From positions 4,422 to 68,421 of the forward strand of contig CAJUSU010000003.1 of the NCBI GenBank assembly GCA_910589185.1: a stretch of DNA of 64,000 nucleotides, written 5' to 3'. Origin of the DNA: an uncultured Clostridia bacterium. GTDB taxonomy: Bacteria; Bacillota; Clostridia; TANB77; CAG-508. A program made the translations under genes and the position numbers. Below the pieces are notes generated by a model, which worked only from the letters and a program-made list of their open reading frames with translations, did not search any database and was not told where the DNA came from. Within the stretch, counting starts at the first letter, position 1. Each line of letters opens with the position of its first letter. Below are positions 16,143 through 24,541 of this stretch, in pieces.

Positions 16143-16877
16143 TTACATTAACATTCCACCATCAACTTGAATAACTTGCCCTGTAATATAGCTACTCTCA
16201 TTAGATGCTAAAAACTTCACAACATTTGCTACATCTTCTACTGTTCCCATTCTTTTTAGTGGTATTGTTTTCTTAATTTCTTCTTTGATATCCTCTTTTA
16301 AAACATCGGTCATTTGAGTTTCAATAAATCCGGGAGCCACTGCATTTACTAAAATGTTTCTGCTTCCTACTTCTTTTGCTAAACTTTTGGTAAATCCAAT
16401 AATTCCTGCTTTAGAAGCGGCATAATTTGCTTGACCTGCATTTCCACTAATTCCTACAACAGAAGATAAATTAATAATTCTTCCTTCTTTTTGTTTCATC
16501 ATATATGGAATAACATTCTTTGTTACATTAAAAGTTCCTACAAGATTGACTTGCAATACATCTTCAAAATCTTCTTTCTTCATTCTCATAAGTAATGTGT
16601 CTTTGGTAATTCCTGCATTATTCACTAACACATCTATCCTACCTAATTGTTCTATCACTTGCTTAACCATATTTTCACTATCTTCAAAGCTAGAAACATC
16701 ACCTTGAACTGGCAAACATCTTACATTACATTTTTCAATTTCACTTTTTGTAACTAACAAATCCTCATTTTCTGTCCTATAATTCACTGCAACATCATAC
16801 CCTGCATTTGCTAAAGTTATTGCAATTTGCCTTCCAATTCCTCTTGTTCCTCCTGTAATAAAAGCAACCTTATTCAT
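16143..16877 (-). CDS. fabG: 3-oxoacyl-[acyl-carrier-protein] reductase
   Basis: The 244-residue classical SDR performs the NADPH-dependent first reduction of the elongation cycle. It shows the cofactor motif TGGTRGIGRQIA (about 8-19), NNAG near 86-89, and catalytic Ser near 138-139, Tyr152 and Lys156 (SSVVGISGNAGQANYAASKAG). The gene overlaps fabD by 8 nt and lies 14 nt before fabF. The length is that of standard FabG. Confidence 0.96.
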   Translation of the reverse strand: MNKVAFITGGTRGIGRQIAITLANAGYDVAVNYRTENEDLLVTKSEIEKCNVRCLPVQGDVSSFEDSENMVKQVIEQLGRIDVLVNNAGITKDTLLMRMKKEDFEDVLQVNLVGTFNVTKNVIPYMMKQKEGRIINLSSVVGISGNAGQANYAASKAGIIGFTKSLAKEVGSRNILVNAVAPGFIETQMTDVLKEDIKEEIKKTIPLKRMGTVEDVANVVKFLASNESSYITGQVIQVDGGMLM

Positions 16878-17808
16878 TTTCCGTTACCTCCTTTATCACT
16901 TGCTCTAAAGTATCTACATTGTTAATATTCTTGATTTGAACTGTCCTTTCAAAATTCATTCTTTTAACAAAACCACTTAATGTCTTTCCCGGACCGATTT
17001 CAATAAAAGTATCTATTCCATTGTCATACATTGTTTGTAAATCGTAGGTAAATCTAACTGGATTCATAATATGGTCAACTAAAACTTGTGCAATATCCTC
17101 TGTTTGCGAGTATGGCTTTCCATCTAGATTTTTAACTACTTTACTATTTTTAGCATTTATTTTTATCTTGTCAATTTCTTCTTTTAATGCTTTGGAACAT
17201 TCACTTAATTTCTCTGTATGGAAAGGACCTGCTGTATTTAAAATGCTCACCTTTTTTGCTCCAAATTCTTTTGCTAGTTCTCCTGCTTTGGTCACTGCTG
17301 TTTCTTCTCCTGAAATGACAATTTGACCAATGGTATTGAAATTTGCTGGAACTACAAAACCTTCCACTTGGTTGCAGGCTTCTTGTACTTTTTCTTCACT
17401 TAGACCTAATATAGCAGCCATTTTCCAATTTCCTTGAGGTGTCAAGTTTTGCATAATTTCTCCTCTTTTTTGTACTAGCTTTACTCCCTCTTCCAAATCA
17501 AATATCCCGTCTTCTATTAGCGCTGTATACTCTCCTAAGCTTAGCCCTGCTGACATAGTTGCTTGTATATTATACTTTTTTAAAATAGCAAGTATCGCTA
17601 GGCTTTGAGTTAATATAGCAACTTGAGTGTTTTGTGTCTTATTTAGTTCTTCTTCTGGACCTTCAAAAGATATCCTTTTTATCTCCATTCCTGTTACTTT
17701 TTCTACCTTGTCGTACACTTGCTTTGCTTCTTCATAACTCTCATATAAATCTTTTCCCATTCCTACTGTTTGTGAGCCTTGCCCCGGGAATAAAAAACCT
17801 ATTTTCAT
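16870..17808 (-). CDS. fabD: Malonyl-CoA:ACP transacylase
   Basis: The enzyme loads malonyl groups onto acyl carrier protein. Motifs are FLFPGQGSQTVGMGKD at the N-terminus, nucleophile Ser90 in GLSLGEYTAL, and catalytic His near 200 in AGPFHTEKL. I place the start at 17806-17808 (MKIGFLFPGQ), giving 312 residues, the usual FabD length. The frame is open further upstream but those residues are not part of the family. It overlaps fabG by 8 nt and sits 28 nt after the birA-like gene. Confidence 0.95.
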   Translation of the reverse strand: MKIGFLFPGQGSQTVGMGKDLYESYEEAKQVYDKVEKVTGMEIKRISFEGPEEELNKTQNTQVAILTQSLAILAILKKYNIQATMSAGLSLGEYTALIEDGIFDLEEGVKLVQKRGEIMQNLTPQGNWKMAAILGLSEEKVQEACNQVEGFVVPANFNTIGQIVISGEETAVTKAGELAKEFGAKKVSILNTAGPFHTEKLSECSKALKEEIDKIKINAKNSKVVKNLDGKPYSQTEDIAQVLVDHIMNPVRFTYDLQTMYDNGIDTFIEIGPGKTLSGFVKRMNFERTVQIKNINNVDTLEQVIKEVTENE

Positions 17809-17836
17809 TTTCCTATTGTTCCTTTCTTGATATATT

Positions 17837-18406
17837 TTAACCATTAATCCTTCTTTGAATAACTTCTTCAAATTGATTACAAAACTCTATTATCACTTTG
17901 TCTCTATCTACTTCTATTCCAAATTCTTTTTGAATAGAGGTAGCTATATTTTCAATATCACTTGTAAAATGCATTTTATTGGTATTAATTCCAATTCCCA
18001 CTACTAAAAATTTGACTGTTTCTAAATGAACTTTACTTTCTGTTAGAATACCACCTATCTTTTTCTGATGATACATGATATCATTTGGCTCTTTAATATC
18101 TAGCATTATCCCATATTCTTTTTTTAAAATATCTACTAGAATTTGTGCAATTTCTACGGTAAGCCCCTCTAATTTTTCTGGCACACATTCTGTTTGGAGA
18201 TATAGCGAAAAAGTAACATTATTTGGTTCATCTGTATGCCAAATTCTCCCATGTGTTCCTTTTCCCTGTGTTTGAATATCTGCTATTACTACACTTCCGT
18301 TGATGATAGAACCATTTTCTATCCTTCTCCAAATTTCACTTTGGGTGGAATCAATTTCATGATAAAAGAAAATTTCTCTTCCTAATACTTTAGTTGTTAA
18401 TTGCAT
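17837..18406 (-). CDS. birA: Short biotin-[acetyl-CoA-carboxylase] ligase (BirA catalytic domain)
   Basis: The 189-residue protein corresponds to the catalytic core of biotin protein ligase: DSTQSEIWRR, GKGTHGRIW in the biotinyl-AMP loop, KEPNDIMYHQKKIGGILTE, and VVGIGINTN. It has neither the N-terminal DNA-binding domain of regulatory BirA nor an obvious C-terminal beta domain. It is shorter than typical monofunctional ligases (about 230-260). The usual GRG and KWPND motifs are changed to GKG and KEPND. Its place in the accBCDA operon strongly suggests it biotinylates AccB. It overlaps the upstream synthetase gene by 17 nt. Confidence 0.85.
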   Translation of the reverse strand: MQLTTKVLGREIFFYHEIDSTQSEIWRRIENGSIINGSVVIADIQTQGKGTHGRIWHTDEPNNVTFSLYLQTECVPEKLEGLTVEIAQILVDILKKEYGIMLDIKEPNDIMYHQKKIGGILTESKVHLETVKFLVVGIGINTNKMHFTSDIENIATSIQKEFGIEVDRDKVIIEFCNQFEEVIQRRING

Positions 18407-20099
18407 CTAAATTTGCCTGCCTTTTTATTTTATTTGTTGTGGTTTTAATGAGTGGATCTTCTGTTAAAATAAGCCCTCTAATTGCCTTGTATTTTGGCAT
18501 TTGTTCATTTACTTCTTTAATTTTTTCTAAAATTGCTTTATAGATTTCTTCTTCTGTTTCTGCCTTATATACATTTTTTACTATTTCTTTATCATAAACT
18601 ACTTTCACATGAATTTTAATGTTTTCTTTATCCTCCGTTTGTTGCTTTCCAAAAATGAAAGACTCTTTTACTCCTTCAATTTTGTTTACTAAAGCTTCCA
18701 TTTCCTCTGGAAAGATGTTTTTACCATTTTTGAGAACAATTACACTTTTCTTTCTACCACAAATGTAGATATATCCATCTTCATCTATTTTGGCTAAATC
18801 ACCTGTATAGAACCATTCTCCTTGAAAAGCTTCTTTGGTAGCTATTTCATCTTGGTAGTACCCTAAAGCAACATTAGGGCCTTTTACCACTAATTCTCCT
18901 ATTCCTTCTTGGTTTACATCTACAAGTTTTACTTCCATACTTGGAACTACTTTTCCAATAGAACCTAATCGATACTCTTCATTAGTTCCTACTGCTACTA
19001 CTGGCGATGTTTCTGTTAGTCCATATCCTTGCACTAAATTAAGCCCTAACAACCTATATCTTTCCTCTATTTTGCTATCTAAAGCTGCTGCTCCTGAAAT
19101 AAATAACTTGATGTTTCCACCTAACATTTCATGAATTTCTGGGAAAGCTTTTTTACGTTCAGCCATAGTACAATTTTTAAATTCTTCTTCTTTTCTTAAA
19201 ATATCCTCTAGCTTTCCTTGCTTCTCTAGCCCTTTTCTAATAATGTCAAATATTCTTTCATAAATTCCCGGAACACATGCCATGACGCTTACTTGATATT
19301 CTCTTAAATTGTCAATCACATGTTTTAGTCCATCACAAAATACAGTAGTTGCTCCTTTATATAAAGAAAAAAGAAATCCAACTGTACATTCAAAAACATG
19401 GTGAATTGGTAAGATAGAAAGTAGTGTATCTTCTGATGTGATATCTAAAATACTTCCAATATCCATTAAATTGGAGCATATGTTCCTGTGTGAAAGTGCT
19501 ACTACCTTAGAACTTGATGTAGTACCTGATGTAAATAACATGATTGCCATTTTTTCACTATCTATTTTGGCATCTATGAATTCTCTATTTCCTTGTGCAA
19601 TCAGCTTTTCACCTTTTTGAATTAGTTCTTGTTCAGAATAGATACCACTGCTATGTTCTACATTATCCATTGAGATTAAATGTTTTAGTTTATTGTTTTC
19701 ATTATATTTGATTCTAGTTAATGCTTCCTCATATTTTTGTGAATAGAAAATTGCTTCTACTTCTGACCTTTCAATAAGAGATTCTAACTCATTTTCTGGT
19801 AAAGACTTATCTAGTGGCACAACAATACCTGTTCCGCAGACAACAGAAAGATAAGCAATTTCCCATTCGTAACGATTTTCTCCAATGACTGCAATTCTTT
19901 TGCCTTTTAATCCCATATCGATTAATGCCGTACCTAAACTATCTACCATTTGCCTTACTTGCTTGTGGGTAAAAGTAAGATATCCGCCTTTTCCATCTTT
20001 TATTTTATACGCTATGTTGTTTGCATAGATATCTTTCGTCTTTTTTAACATATCCTTTAAGTCTGTAATTGCAATAGTTTCATATAGCTTTTTACTCAT
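18390..20099 (-). CDS. AMP-dependent fatty acyl-CoA/acyl-ACP synthetase
   Basis: The 569-residue ANL-superfamily ligase has P-loop motif LFTSGTTSSSKVVALSHRN near 187-205, GYGLTETSPVVA near 361, and YTGDLAKIDEDGYIYICGRKK near 434, with a C-terminal Lys near 559. It activates a fatty acid as acyl-AMP and transfers it to CoA or ACP. As first gene of the fab/acc operon, before birA, it plausibly feeds exogenous or recycled fatty acids into the pathway. Which carrier it uses cannot be read from the sequence. A small palindrome upstream (20166-20179) is a candidate operator. Confidence 0.9.
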   Translation of the reverse strand: MSKKLYETIAITDLKDMLKKTKDIYANNIAYKIKDGKGGYLTFTHKQVRQMVDSLGTALIDMGLKGKRIAVIGENRYEWEIAYLSVVCGTGIVVPLDKSLPENELESLIERSEVEAIFYSQKYEEALTRIKYNENNKLKHLISMDNVEHSSGIYSEQELIQKGEKLIAQGNREFIDAKIDSEKMAIMLFTSGTTSSSKVVALSHRNICSNLMDIGSILDITSEDTLLSILPIHHVFECTVGFLFSLYKGATTVFCDGLKHVIDNLREYQVSVMACVPGIYERIFDIIRKGLEKQGKLEDILRKEEEFKNCTMAERKKAFPEIHEMLGGNIKLFISGAAALDSKIEERYRLLGLNLVQGYGLTETSPVVAVGTNEEYRLGSIGKVVPSMEVKLVDVNQEGIGELVVKGPNVALGYYQDEIATKEAFQGEWFYTGDLAKIDEDGYIYICGRKKSVIVLKNGKNIFPEEMEALVNKIEGVKESFIFGKQQTEDKENIKIHVKVVYDKEIVKNVYKAETEEEIYKAILEKIKEVNEQMPKYKAIRGLILTEDPLIKTTTNKIKRQANLDAINN

Positions 20100-20165
20100 T
20101 TGTTTTCCTCTCCTCTTTACTTATTTTTCCATTTTTATATCACATTTTTTTCAAAAAATCTTTAG

Positions 20166-20179
20166 ACTGAGAGGTCAGT
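20166..20179. promoter_or_regulatory. Candidate operator of the fatty acid operon
   Basis: A perfect palindrome, ACTGA-GAGG-TCAGT, lies about 67 nt upstream of the acyl-CoA/ACP synthetase start, in the divergent gap with the M23 peptidase gene. TGAC/GTCA-type palindromes are common operators for TetR-family fatty acid regulators. No regulator gene lies nearby, so the assignment is tentative. Confidence 0.35.
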
Positions 20180-20239
20180 ACAAAAAACTTTCGCATATTT
20201 CTTTCTATTCTTTCATAAATTTTTATTGGTGAAGTTTAC

Positions 20240-21367
20240 ATGCTATTGTCTAAAAAATTAAAGTGGATATTCCTAATCTCTTTTTCTATGCTACTCATTT
20301 TAGTAGGTTTCTTTTCTTTTGAAAGACTTTCTGCCATTCCTGTTTCAAGTAGTCAAGCTTTTGAATGGCATAATTCTACTTTGGAAAATACTGTGCAAGA
20401 AAAGAAATATATTAAATGGTTTGAATTTAAAGTTTCTTACGATGTATTAGACAAGACATCAAAGTTAGATATTCAGTCACATACTAAAAATGAAGATGTG
20501 AAATTAAATTGGATTGAATTAATTGCTTATTTAGCCTGCAAATATGGAAATGACTTTTCAAGATATAAATATCAAGATTTAACTAATTTAGTAGAAAAAT
20601 TGAGAAGCGGTCAGACAATGGCTGATTTGACAAAAGATATGAAGAATTATAACTATTATTTTGAAGGTTACGATAGTGTGTTGCATGAGTTTATTGGAGA
20701 GTTTAAGAAAGAAGTAAAAACAAATACCACTAAAGATAATCAAGCGACTACTAATGATAACACTATTGCTGAACAAGAAACTCCGCAAAAACAATTTGAA
20801 GATACATATGGTATTAAAGCTTTCCACCCTGTTGCGAAAAACTATTCTTATAGCCATTATGATGATTTTGGAGCATCTAGATCTTATGGATATAAAAGAC
20901 TACATTTTGGAAATGATTTAATGGGAAGTATTGGTGCTCCTATTATAGCAGTAGAATCAGGGGTTGTAGAAGCGGCTGGCTGGAACCAATATGGTGGTTG
21001 GAGAATTGGCATTCGTAGCTTTGATAAAAAGCGTTATTACTACTATGCTCATTTGAGAAAAAATCACCCTTATGCAGAAAATTTAAAAGAAGGTCAAATT
21101 GTGCAAGCAGGTGATGTGATTGGTTATCTTGGTATGACTGGATATAGTACGAAGGAAAATGTCAATAACATCAATGTTCCACATCTTCATTTTGGAATAC
21201 AGCTTATTTTTGATGAAGTACAAAAAGAAGGTCCTAATCAAATTTGGGTAGATTTATATGAACTAGTAAATTTTTTGCAAAAAAACCGTAGTGAAGTTTA
21301 TAAAAGTAATCAGGAAACTAAGGACTATTCAAGGAAATATGAGATAATTGACCCAATTGTGCCATAA
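20240..21367 (+). CDS. Membrane-anchored M23 family metallopeptidase
   Basis: The 375-residue protein has an N-terminal membrane anchor (about 9-27), an extracytoplasmic helical region of about 120 residues, a Thr/Asn/Gln linker near 155-180, and a C-terminal LytM/M23 domain. Zinc-ligand motifs are visible: HFGNDLMG and, further on, YYYYAHLRKNHP and NVPHLHFGI, so the H-x3-D and H-x-H ligands seem intact. Such enzymes cut peptidoglycan cross-bridges during wall remodelling. It is one of the few plus-strand genes, divergent from the fatty acid operon and convergent with HigBA, with a bidirectional terminator at its end. Confidence 0.9.
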   Translation: MLLSKKLKWIFLISFSMLLILVGFFSFERLSAIPVSSSQAFEWHNSTLENTVQEKKYIKWFEFKVSYDVLDKTSKLDIQSHTKNEDVKLNWIELIAYLACKYGNDFSRYKYQDLTNLVEKLRSGQTMADLTKDMKNYNYYFEGYDSVLHEFIGEFKKEVKTNTTKDNQATTNDNTIAEQETPQKQFEDTYGIKAFHPVAKNYSYSHYDDFGASRSYGYKRLHFGNDLMGSIGAPIIAVESGVVEAAGWNQYGGWRIGIRSFDKKRYYYYAHLRKNHPYAENLKEGQIVQAGDVIGYLGMTGYSTKENVNNINVPHLHFGIQLIFDEVQKEGPNQIWVDLYELVNFLQKNRSEVYKSNQETKDYSRKYEIIDPIVP

Positions 21368-21396
21368 ACCGCTTTAGAAAAATTCTAAAACGGTTT
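21366..21396. terminator. Bidirectional terminator between M23 peptidase and higA
   Basis: Arms at 21366-21379 (AAACCGCTTTAGAA) and 21383-21396 pair with one mismatch around a 3-nt loop. T-runs on one side and A-runs on the other can serve the two convergent genes. The hairpin overlaps both stop codons. Confidence 0.75.
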
Positions 21397-21685
21397 ATTT
21401 CTTCTGCTTTTCAATAGGCACTACTCTCAAAGTATATCCCATAGGATATAATATCTTTAGTAAAGTATATATTTGAGGAGAATTAGTATGCTTTTCTATT
21501 CTAGCAATTGCTGGTTGTTTTACTCCGCTCATTTTACTCAATTCTTCTTGTGTAAGATTTCTACTCTTTCTTGCTTCAATAGTGGCTCTAATAATATCTT
21601 CTTCTATTTTTATTTCTTCTTCTTCCTCTGGAGTCAATTTTAAGTTAGCTCTTACTTCTTCCCAAGTTAATTCTTTCTTTCCCAT
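21395..21685 (-). CDS. higA: HigA-like XRE-family antitoxin
   Basis: The 96-residue protein starts at the ATG 21683-21685 (AAGGAG 8 nt upstream). It has an acidic N-terminal segment (TPEEEEEIKIEEDII) and a helix-turn-helix: ARKSRNLTQEELSKMSGVKQPAIARIE. This is the XRE antitoxin architecture. It follows the toxin by 1 nt. The toxin-first order is characteristic of higBA loci. It should neutralise HigB and, alone or in complex, repress the promoter at 22059-22087, whose palindrome overlaps the spacer and -10. Confidence 0.88.
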   Translation of the reverse strand: MGKKELTWEEVRANLKLTPEEEEEIKIEEDIIRATIEARKSRNLTQEELSKMSGVKQPAIARIEKHTNSPQIYTLLKILYPMGYTLRVVPIEKQKK

Positions 21686-21686
21686 T

Positions 21687-22043
21687 TCACTCACTCCTTT
21701 CTTTATAGTCTTTTAATAGCCTTTTTGCCTTTTCTATTTCTTGCTTTGGTGTTTTTTGTGTTTCTTTCATAAAATATGTTAACAGTAAAAATGTATTATT
21801 CTCATAATGAGCAAAAAGTATTCTATCTCTTATTGGTCTTAGTTCCCATATATCCTCTTCTAAATGTTTTATATATGGCTCACCTAATTCTAGCCCTTTT
21901 TCTTCTAATAGATTAATATATGCTACTATTTTATTGAGCTTTACTCTGTTGTCTTTATTATTAACTTGTTTTCTTAAAGACATAATATAGTTTTCTACTT
22001 CACTTTCTCCATTTTTGTTTTGATAAAAAACAATTTTGTACAT
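21687..22043 (-). CDS. higB: HigB/RelE-superfamily mRNA interferase toxin
   Basis: The 118-residue protein belongs to the HigB-like (phage Gp49-type) branch of the RelE superfamily: MYKIVFYQNKNGESEVENYI at the N-terminus, then LGEPYIKHLEEDIWELRPIRDRILFAHYENNTFLLL-type sequence and KTPKQEIEKAKRLLKDY at the end. The EL-RP-RDRI-F core is diagnostic. Such toxins cleave mRNA on the ribosome. It is the first gene of a two-gene operon with the HigA-like antitoxin and has a consensus-like promoter with palindromic operator. An AAAAGGAG site precedes the ATG. Confidence 0.9.
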   Translation of the reverse strand: MYKIVFYQNKNGESEVENYIMSLRKQVNNKDNRVKLNKIVAYINLLEEKGLELGEPYIKHLEEDIWELRPIRDRILFAHYENNTFLLLTYFMKETQKTPKQEIEKAKRLLKDYKERSE

Positions 22044-22058
22044 ATATTACTCCTTTTA

Positions 22059-22087
22059 AATATAACATATTTGTTATTAGATGTCAA
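22059..22087 (-). promoter_or_regulatory. higBA promoter with overlapping palindromic operator
   Basis: On the minus strand, TTGACA (22082-22087), a 17-bp spacer and TATATT (22059-22064) precede higB. A perfect palindrome ATAACA-TATT-TGTTAT (plus strand, 22062-22077) covers the spacer and -10, as expected for autorepression by HigA. Confidence 0.75.
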
Positions 22088-22235
22088 TTAATTTTTTCTG
22101 GGGATTTGATTAAGAATTGAAATTTAAAATGATTTATAATTACATTTTTATATTACTACTATCCTTTAACTCTGTCAATTTAAATCGATAGACATATTTC
22201 TACATAATACAACATAGTGTTTTTCAATAAAAAAG

Positions 22236-22273
22236 AAACTTTAGTAATATCTTAATAGATACTACTAAAGTTC
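22236..22273 (-). terminator. Intrinsic terminator after the nitrilase gene
   Basis: Near-perfect arms at 22236-22250 and 22259-22273 (AAACTTTAGTAATAT and its partner, one mismatch) form a long stem just after the nitrilase stop. A T-run (TTTCTTTTTT) follows on the minus strand. The rest of 22090-22235, between here and the higBA promoter, holds nothing I recognise. Confidence 0.75.
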
Positions 22274-22284
22274 CATTACTTTTA

Positions 22285-23049
22285 TTAACTCATCTGTTCT
22301 AAGACAGGGAACTCTCTTCTATACTTCTCTTGTTCTTCTAAGTCTAAATCAACATTCAATATTCCTTCTTCTTTATTTAGTGACTCTATAATAGTTCCAT
22401 CATAAGAAATCACTTGTGTATTAGCACATAATTTTTCTCCAGTTTGATTACAAGCGCAAAAATATACTTGATTTTCTATTGCTCTTGCTCTTGTTAATAT
22501 ATCCCAAGCATTCTTACCAGTATTTACATTAAAATGCGCAGGAAGAAATATAATTTGTACTCCATTTTTTATTAATTCTCTAAAGTACTCTGGAAATCTC
22601 AAATCAAAGCATATGCCTATTCCTATTTTTATATTATCCAATTCAACAATTCCTAATTTTTCACCTTGAATTGTGTCATCACTTTCATCTAGTTTAAAAT
22701 CTGGTTTGTTTACTACATACATATACTTTTTGTCATATCTGCCAACTATTTCTCCATTACGATTTATTGAAAAACATGTATTAGTAGTTTTATTGGAATT
22801 TTCTTTTTCTAGAGCTACACTTCCTAAAATAATATTTACATTATTCTCTTTCGCCAAAACTTGATATCTTTGTATTTCCTCTAGCTTTACTTTTCCATTT
22901 TCAAATTCTTTCCCCCATGAAAGGAAAAGTTCTGACAAGCAAATAATATCCGGCTTTTCTTTTACTGCTTGTTTTAATAAATCTAATGTTTTTTCTTCAT
23001 TTTCAGTTTTAGTTCCATTTGACTCCATTTGAATTAAAGTAACTCGCAT
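22285..23049 (-). CDS. Carbon-nitrogen hydrolase (nitrilase superfamily)
   Basis: The 254-residue protein has the nitrilase-fold catalytic triad: Glu40 in CLSELFLSWG, Lys108 in RYDKKYMYVV and Cys147 in GIGICFDLRFPE. The family hydrolyses non-peptide C-N bonds in amides or omega-amides; LRFPE after the Cys is typical of omega-amidase/YafV-like or NIT-type members. The exact substrate cannot be read. GGGGAG precedes the ATG, and the gene follows an aldo/keto-reductase-like gene by 17 nt, so the two are probably co-transcribed. Confidence 0.88.
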   Translation of the reverse strand: MRVTLIQMESNGTKTENEEKTLDLLKQAVKEKPDIICLSELFLSWGKEFENGKVKLEEIQRYQVLAKENNVNIILGSVALEKENSNKTTNTCFSINRNGEIVGRYDKKYMYVVNKPDFKLDESDDTIQGEKLGIVELDNIKIGIGICFDLRFPEYFRELIKNGVQIIFLPAHFNVNTGKNAWDILTRARAIENQVYFCACNQTGEKLCANTQVISYDGTIIESLNKEEGILNVDLDLEEQEKYRREFPVLEQMS

Positions 23050-23066
23050 TGTAACTCCCCCTATTG

Positions 23067-23933
23067 CTACATAAATTGATTAGCTAATTGATCTATTGGA
23101 ATACCTCCATTATCTTTCCAATCAACTTTTATATTATCAAATTCCTCACTTCTAAAAGTATTTAATTTTTGATAGTCTTCTTTTTCCATTTCAAAGTCCA
23201 ATGCTTGTTTATTTTCATTAATTCTATGTATATTAGTTGTTTTTACTAGAGCTATCATTTTCTTTTCTTTTATTAACCAATTAAGTATAATTTGATTTTG
23301 AGTCTTTTGATACTTATTTGCTAATTCAACTAATAGTGGATAATTTCTTAGTGCTGTTCGATTTCTTCTTAATGGTTGATAGCATAAAAATTTTATATCA
23401 TTTTGATTGCAATATTCTATCACCTTTATATCCTCATATATTTTACATTCTAAATTGTAAATACCTTCAAAGAAATCTATTTTAACCTCTTTATTGACTG
23501 TTTCTAATTGCTCTAAACTTGCATTGCTAATTCCTATATATTTTACTTTTCCTATCTCTACCATTCTTTGTATTTCTTTATAGACATTTATTAAAGGAAT
23601 TTTGGAAAATGAGGGCTTATGTAATTGAAGCATATCAACATACTCAATATCAAGACTAGTTAGATATTCGTCTAACTGCTTTTCTACATCAGTTTCACAC
23701 TCAATATTAGGTTCTAAATTTGCCGCAATAAATAATTTTTTTCTATCTACTCTTTCTATAAACTTTTTCAATTTTTTTACGACTTCTCCATTATTATATA
23801 GCATAGATAGAGATAAATAATTTTGCCCCAAATTATAAGAGTTGAGCAAGGCTTCTACTTCACTTTCTATATTTTCAGGATCTATTTTCCAAGTTCCTAT
23901 ACCTATTTCAAATATTTGATTTTTGTCTATCAT
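23067..23933 (-). CDS. Aldo/keto reductase-like protein with altered active site
   Basis: The 288-residue TIM-barrel protein of the AKR superfamily is recognised by EIGIGTWKI, YVDMLQLHKP near 115, GKVKYIGISNAS and a C-terminal NQIILNWLIKEKKMIALVKT segment. The catalytic tetrad looks incomplete. In the usual D-T-A-x-x-Y stretch, Ser replaces Asp (SLSMLYNNGE), and in the K-containing strand Asn stands where Lys is expected (FIAANLEP). Tyr and His remain. It may have lost reductase activity. The start at 23931-23933 has GGAGG 6 nt upstream; a longer frame to 23966 overlaps the upstream gene and is less likely. Confidence 0.8.
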   Translation of the reverse strand: MIDKNQIFEIGIGTWKIDPENIESEVEALLNSYNLGQNYLSLSMLYNNGEVVKKLKKFIERVDRKKLFIAANLEPNIECETDVEKQLDEYLTSLDIEYVDMLQLHKPSFSKIPLINVYKEIQRMVEIGKVKYIGISNASLEQLETVNKEVKIDFFEGIYNLECKIYEDIKVIEYCNQNDIKFLCYQPLRRNRTALRNYPLLVELANKYQKTQNQIILNWLIKEKKMIALVKTTNIHRINENKQALDFEMEKEDYQKLNTFRSEEFDNIKVDWKDNGGIPIDQLANQFM

Positions 23934-23962
23934 AATATTCCTCCATTTCCTTTCTACTTTTA

Positions 23963-24514
23963 TCACTTTTCATACAACTTTCGATACATCTCATAATCAT
24001 TCAGAATTCTTCTCACATACATATTAGTCTCTTTGTATGGTATATTTTCCAAGTCAGAACCATCTGCCTGAATAGTTCCTCTTTCTATCCAATTGTTTAC
24101 ATTTCCCATTCCTGCATTATAAGCAGCTAGCGCAATGCCCACTTGTTGGTTATACTTTTCTAATAACTGTGAAAAATAATAAGTGCCTAGCCTAATATTC
24201 GTCTCAGGGTCATATAAATCTACTTCTATTTGCTTAGACAATTCTATTGCCGTTTTATCCATTAGTTGCATGAGTCCCTTTGCACCATTATGTGATTTTG
24301 CTTGTGGGTTGAAATCACTTTCTGCTTTGATAATGGCATAAATCAATAATGGATCCACTTCACATTCTTCAGCATACCTTGTTACATATTCAGCATATTC
24401 TTGAGGATATGCGATTTTCATCATCCCATCTTCTAAGCCTAATAAATGAAATAAAACAAAATATAAGATAAAAATAACCATTAATAGTATCAATAATCTT
24501 TTTAATACTTTCAC
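23963..24514 (-). CDS. Membrane-anchored lytic transglycosylase (SLT family)
   Basis: The 183-residue protein has an N-terminal membrane anchor (about 6-26) and an SLT/goose-lysozyme-like domain. Catalytic Glu65 is in IIKAESDFNP, followed by the GAKGLMQLM and ALAAYNAGMGNVNNW motifs. It should cleave peptidoglycan glycan strands outside the cell. Start is GTG (24512-24514), with a rather distant AAAGGAG, so expression may be low. It sits 27 nt after polA. Confidence 0.92.
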   Translation of the reverse strand: MKVLKRLLILLMVIFILYFVLFHLLGLEDGMMKIAYPQEYAEYVTRYAEECEVDPLLIYAIIKAESDFNPQAKSHNGAKGLMQLMDKTAIELSKQIEVDLYDPETNIRLGTYYFSQLLEKYNQQVGIALAAYNAGMGNVNNWIERGTIQADGSDLENIPYKETNMYVRRILNDYEMYRKLYEK

Positions 24515-24541
24515 TTGATTTTCTAAACTCTCCTTTGTCCC

